Assembly: GCF_050908995.1 (NCBI RefSeq)
Contig: NC_135123.1
Coordinates: forward strand, 7,688,001-7,752,000
Length of the DNA stretch: 64,000 bases
Reading direction: 5' to 3'
Source of the DNA: Andrena cerasifolii
Lineage: Eukaryota > Arthropoda > Insecta > Hymenoptera > Andrenidae
A program made the translations under genes and the position numbers. The notes below the pieces were generated by a model. It did not search any database. It was not told the DNA's origin and saw nothing but the letters and a program-made list of their open reading frames with translations. Position 1 is the stretch's first letter. Each line of letters starts with the position of its first letter. This document shows, one piece after another, positions 60,600-64,000 of the stretch.

Positions 60600-63220
60600 G
60601 TTCAAACACCGTCTACGTAAAAAGCATTCGGTTCGATCGTGAAAGAAAAATCTACAGTACGAAATCGACTCTACATATATACTTGCAAATACGATTGTTC
60701 GTTAGAAGAAACTTATATACGAACATTAGTGGGAGCAAATTCAATAAAACAAACCTCGTTATACAAGAGTAGGCAATCAAAATCCCTCGCAGCCACTGTC
60801 ACACGTAAAAATCGTCGTTATAATTAATTGTATGGCGCAGTATTACCGAATACTTTCATAACAATAGGAAAGCTTTTATTTAACACGTGAAAGCGTTTCT
60901 CTCTAAGTAATATCGCAATGCCGTGAGAACACATAGGTGGTAGATCAGACTTCTCGTGGATACACCGTTCGAAAGAACGTTGCGGAACGTTATGATCTTG
61001 CTGGAGACCAAAGGACGGTTAAATGATACACGCTACATTTATTTGAACTTGAATCTGGCGGAACGCAGCCAATCCAAGGTGCCCTGAAACGAGGCAACCA
61101 ATCCGTTACGATGTGGACGAGGCGCGACCAATAGCAGTGCTTATTAGATTCGTTCTCGTTGGTAAAGAGGGGAAGTATAGATAGAAATTCGTTTGTTTGG
61201 CCACGGGCGAGATATAGGATAAACCATGCATATCCTATACAAACACAGTACCGGACAAAAGTATTGGGGCATCCTTTAAAATAGAATGACTCTTTTCAAA
61301 TTGGTCCAAACGGCTTGGGTCTTTTTTGAGAAGCTGGAAGGATTAGTTTACTAGGCGACGTGGTTCGTCGTTTTGATAAAAAATTGCAATTGTAGATTTG
61401 TAGATTTAAGTTATACACATGCTAAAATTTAGAATTCTGCTGTGAATTGATAACGTTCCATGCGACACGCAAATTGTAAGGGGGTTTTAGAGCCCCCAGT
61501 CCGCGTGAGGAATATTTACAATGGATGTAATGTATTTTATCTCTCATCTATGATTTTAACAAGTTCTATTGTCTAATACGTAAAAGTGACGAGTGCGTGC
61601 TGAAAAAGGCATTTCGTAGCATTATTTCTCTCTGTAGTAGCCGAACACCCTGTATATTCGCATGAACCTACGCGTCGCGTTATCTTTACGCACGCGGCTC
61701 ACTATGCCGGCTTCGTTGTGTACAGTTTTTGCACATGTCAAGACAGAACGTTGGAACGAAGCAAGAAACACGTTGCAAGAAGCACGTTGGAATTGTACCA
61801 TCGTTTTTGTATCGTCGATGAAGGAGATTCTCAGCCGGAATTTATATGCAAATTTTTAAATATACACAATTTTAATCGTTTAACGCAAATAACTTGGTGT
61901 TATATATGGGCAAATTTCACTTACGCCCAAATCGCCCGCGCGGTCGGGATATGTAATGAAAATCACGGGCGATTTGAGCGGAAGTGGAACGCACCTCATA
62001 TGTTATAATGCACGTGGCAAGGGATTTCCCAGAACGCTGTGCGTTGCCACACGTCTTCTCGAAAGCAATATTAAATTTTTCATTTGTTAATGTTAAGAGA
62101 TATGTCCCCTCTTCTTCACACGCGGCACGAGATGTAATTTTATGTATACATAATTTATTCATCCACTCTAGAGTATAACTGTACGCGATATTGTGAAATA
62201 TAGCACCGATAAAGCATCAAATTTGCAATCAGAACGTCGTCTTGGCTCGAAACAATATTGTATGAGAACCTAATGGACCCGATGATTTCAAAATATTGCG
62301 TCGTATTCGAGAACTTAAGGATATTCGCGTTTACTTCTTCAACGCCTTAGGAGAGCACACGACCCTTTTTATACGTGCATAAGAAATCTACGGCTTGTAT
62401 TTATGTACAAAAATCCGGCGGTTTGTGTGACGATTCCAATAAGAGAACCAGTTAATGTTGAATAAATGTTTCCATTTTTAAGGCTCGGCGTTGGGAGCCT
62501 CCAAGGAAAAAAAATTTAGTTGTAAACATTTATATTGTTTTTATATATTAAATACATACATTCTGCATGTATGTACGTTTATCTGTTGTTAACATATTGA
62601 TATATTTTACATTACACTATAAAAGGTAGTTATGCAACATATTTTGCGCGCTGAAAAAAGGCATTCCATAGCACTATTTATTTGTAATTTATCAATATAG
62701 TTCGTAATATTGTATTCGCATTAGAATTATCAGTGTAAAAGTCGAAGAAATTTTGTTACAATAGAAGTGAGAAATTCAAACGAGTCGATTACTCAGAAAA
62801 CGGCCATGGCCACGCGGCGATGCGGTATATCCTGTATTCCAATACATACCTCTATCCTGCTCGTCAATACTCTAGGCGGTGATTATACAGCCGAAAATAA
62901 GACGAGAATCAAAAGTAACGAAATTGCGGTAAAGGCTTCGTTTTCAAGAAATACGTAAGCTACGGGCGTAACATGGTCATTTGGGGCTTTCTGGGCGTTT
63001 AAAAAAAGTTGCAAATCAATTTTTAGTGGCTTTGTAACCATGCATAATGTTCTAAATCGACTTTCAGTATCTCCTAGGCTCGATAATGGTGTGAGAGTAG
63101 CGTTGTTTAAAATGATTTTGGAATAGTGTAGAATTATCAAATTTCTAATATCAATTTATGTACTTTTATAGTTTCCACGAACGACCAAGAAAAAGCATAA
63201 TTCTTATTCAACAAACAACC
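60600..63220. other. Intergenic region, no gene seen
   Basis: Plus-strand open frames at 61662-62178 and 62767-62958 show neither conserved motifs nor partner exons. A Tc1-like end lies at 61234. The remainder is A+T-rich spacer. Confidence 0.45.
61234..61480. mobile_element. Tc1-like transposon end fragment
   Basis: CAGTACCGGACAAAAGTATT is the typical terminal sequence of Tc1-family transposons. No inverted partner and no transposase (DDE) reading frame follows, so this is a fragment; the right limit is a guess. Confidence 0.45.
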
Positions 63221-63790
63221 GTTTATTAATACAGTAACGTAAGCTCTCTTATAAATATAATCTAATAAATCTAATAATTGCATTATTTCATTCGCTACAT
63301 AAAGAATTATACGTCTTTGTAATAGATTTGGGTAGAAATCAGGTTTTTACAGATTCGTTTAAAAAAATCTCATGATTTAAGTTTGCAAAAAGAAAACAAA
63401 CAATACCTCCGATCACGATTCCCCTCAGACGAGATATTTAAAAAACGAAAAATACCTTCAAAAATAAATCATCGCGAAGGCGAAATAAATCATCTGTTCG
63501 CGTCGCGACAAATTCATTAAAAGTCTGAAACTATAAATTTCCAAGAAGCCGAAGGTGCCTGCGTTAAGACTAGAGTTTCGTTTTTGTAAAAACATTCCCG
63601 CTGTACGCACATGTAATTGTTTAGGAGGACCCATCCAGGCATGCGTTCAATATATTTCATTGTAGGTATTCTAGTACGAGCTATATCGATTATCACAACA
63701 TGCAAGGACACATTTCCCGATTCACGATGTTCTGAACATCGGTTTTTCCAATAGTTTGCATTACTTCCTAAGAGAGGCGTCGGTGGATGC

Positions 63791-64000
63791 TTAGTTTAAC
63801 GATTTTAAATACGCCGCGTCGAATAGTTCGAGTTCGTTCGTTAAATAATTAGCCTTATTTCGTAAAACTTTAGCGCTACTTTTTGCCTCCTCGAGCATTC
63901 GTATCGTAGTTGTGATGCTCTTCAGATTGCTGTCCATTTCGGACGTCGTTTCGTCTACTAAATGACAGAGGCGCGCGAACGTGCTCGACAGCTCCCTGTA
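63791..64000 (-). CDS. C-terminal exon of an unrecognised helical protein (partial)
   Basis: The minus strand is open from the window edge to TAA at 63791: YRELSSTFARLCHLVDETTS, then EMDSNLKSITTTIRMLEEAK and onward to FDAAYLKSLN, 69 residues. The heptad-like spacing suggests a helical bundle or coiled coil, as in small lysosome- or kinetochore-associated subunits, but I cannot name it. The 3' UTR probably runs to a poly(A) signal near 63225 (TTTATT on plus). Confidence 0.6.
   Translation of the reverse strand, partial: YRELSSTFARLCHLVDETTSEMDSNLKSITTTIRMLEEAKSSAKVLRNKANYLTNELELFDAAYLKSLN

Overview
The window looks like a eukaryotic, insect nuclear genome, most probably Hymenoptera (bee, ant, wasp or sawfly; the species cannot be told from sequence alone). 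The genes are split by short GT-AG introns, intergenic DNA is full of small inverted-repeat elements, and a tandem cluster of seven-transmembrane odorant receptors (7tm_6 family) sits between conserved single genes. There are no operons, CRISPR arrays or prokaryotic signals.

Layout. 3-396 (+): the last two exons of an unrecognised gene. 1052-5550 (+): flower, a presynaptic/cell-fitness membrane protein, with a candidate alternative last exon. 10694-13523 (+): an NCKIPSD/SPIN90-type SH3 protein, tail to tail with 14974-20347 (-), troponin C. 23494-24363 (-): SSR3, the gamma subunit of the translocon-associated protein complex. 24816-25021 (+): a decayed MADF/SANT-like fragment. 25402-51000: four odorant receptor units (A to D). 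31190-31803 and 52452-53065 (+): two near-identical COA8/APOPT1-like mitochondrial genes. 53383-56129 (-): a cysteine-rich and coiled-coil protein, head to head with 56212-57311 (+), a predicted membrane protein. 57949-60422 (-): a kinesin-14 (ncd/KIFC1). 63791-64000 (-): the 3' end of a further gene.

The most unusual feature is the receptor cluster. In each of the four units, exons 2-9 lie on the minus strand with matching exon sizes and splice phases. The only recognisable first exon (N-terminus plus start of TM1, 48-56 codons, phase-0 donor) lies 0.9-1.5 kb away on the plus strand, pointing away. Joined, exon 1 plus exons 2-9 would give normal 405-412 residue receptors, but this cannot happen by ordinary cis-splicing. 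Opposite-strand trans-splicing, an old inversion that froze the first exon, or a missed minus-strand exon 1 are the options.

Units A and D, each with its COA8 copy, form a segmental duplication (about 25315-31970 against 46020-53305). Insertions present in one copy only (a tRNA-derived SINE, a tiny inverted-repeat element, a hAT-type MITE) date from after or around the duplication. All coordinates of spliced genes come from reading splice sites and phase by eye; every listed gene closes in frame.
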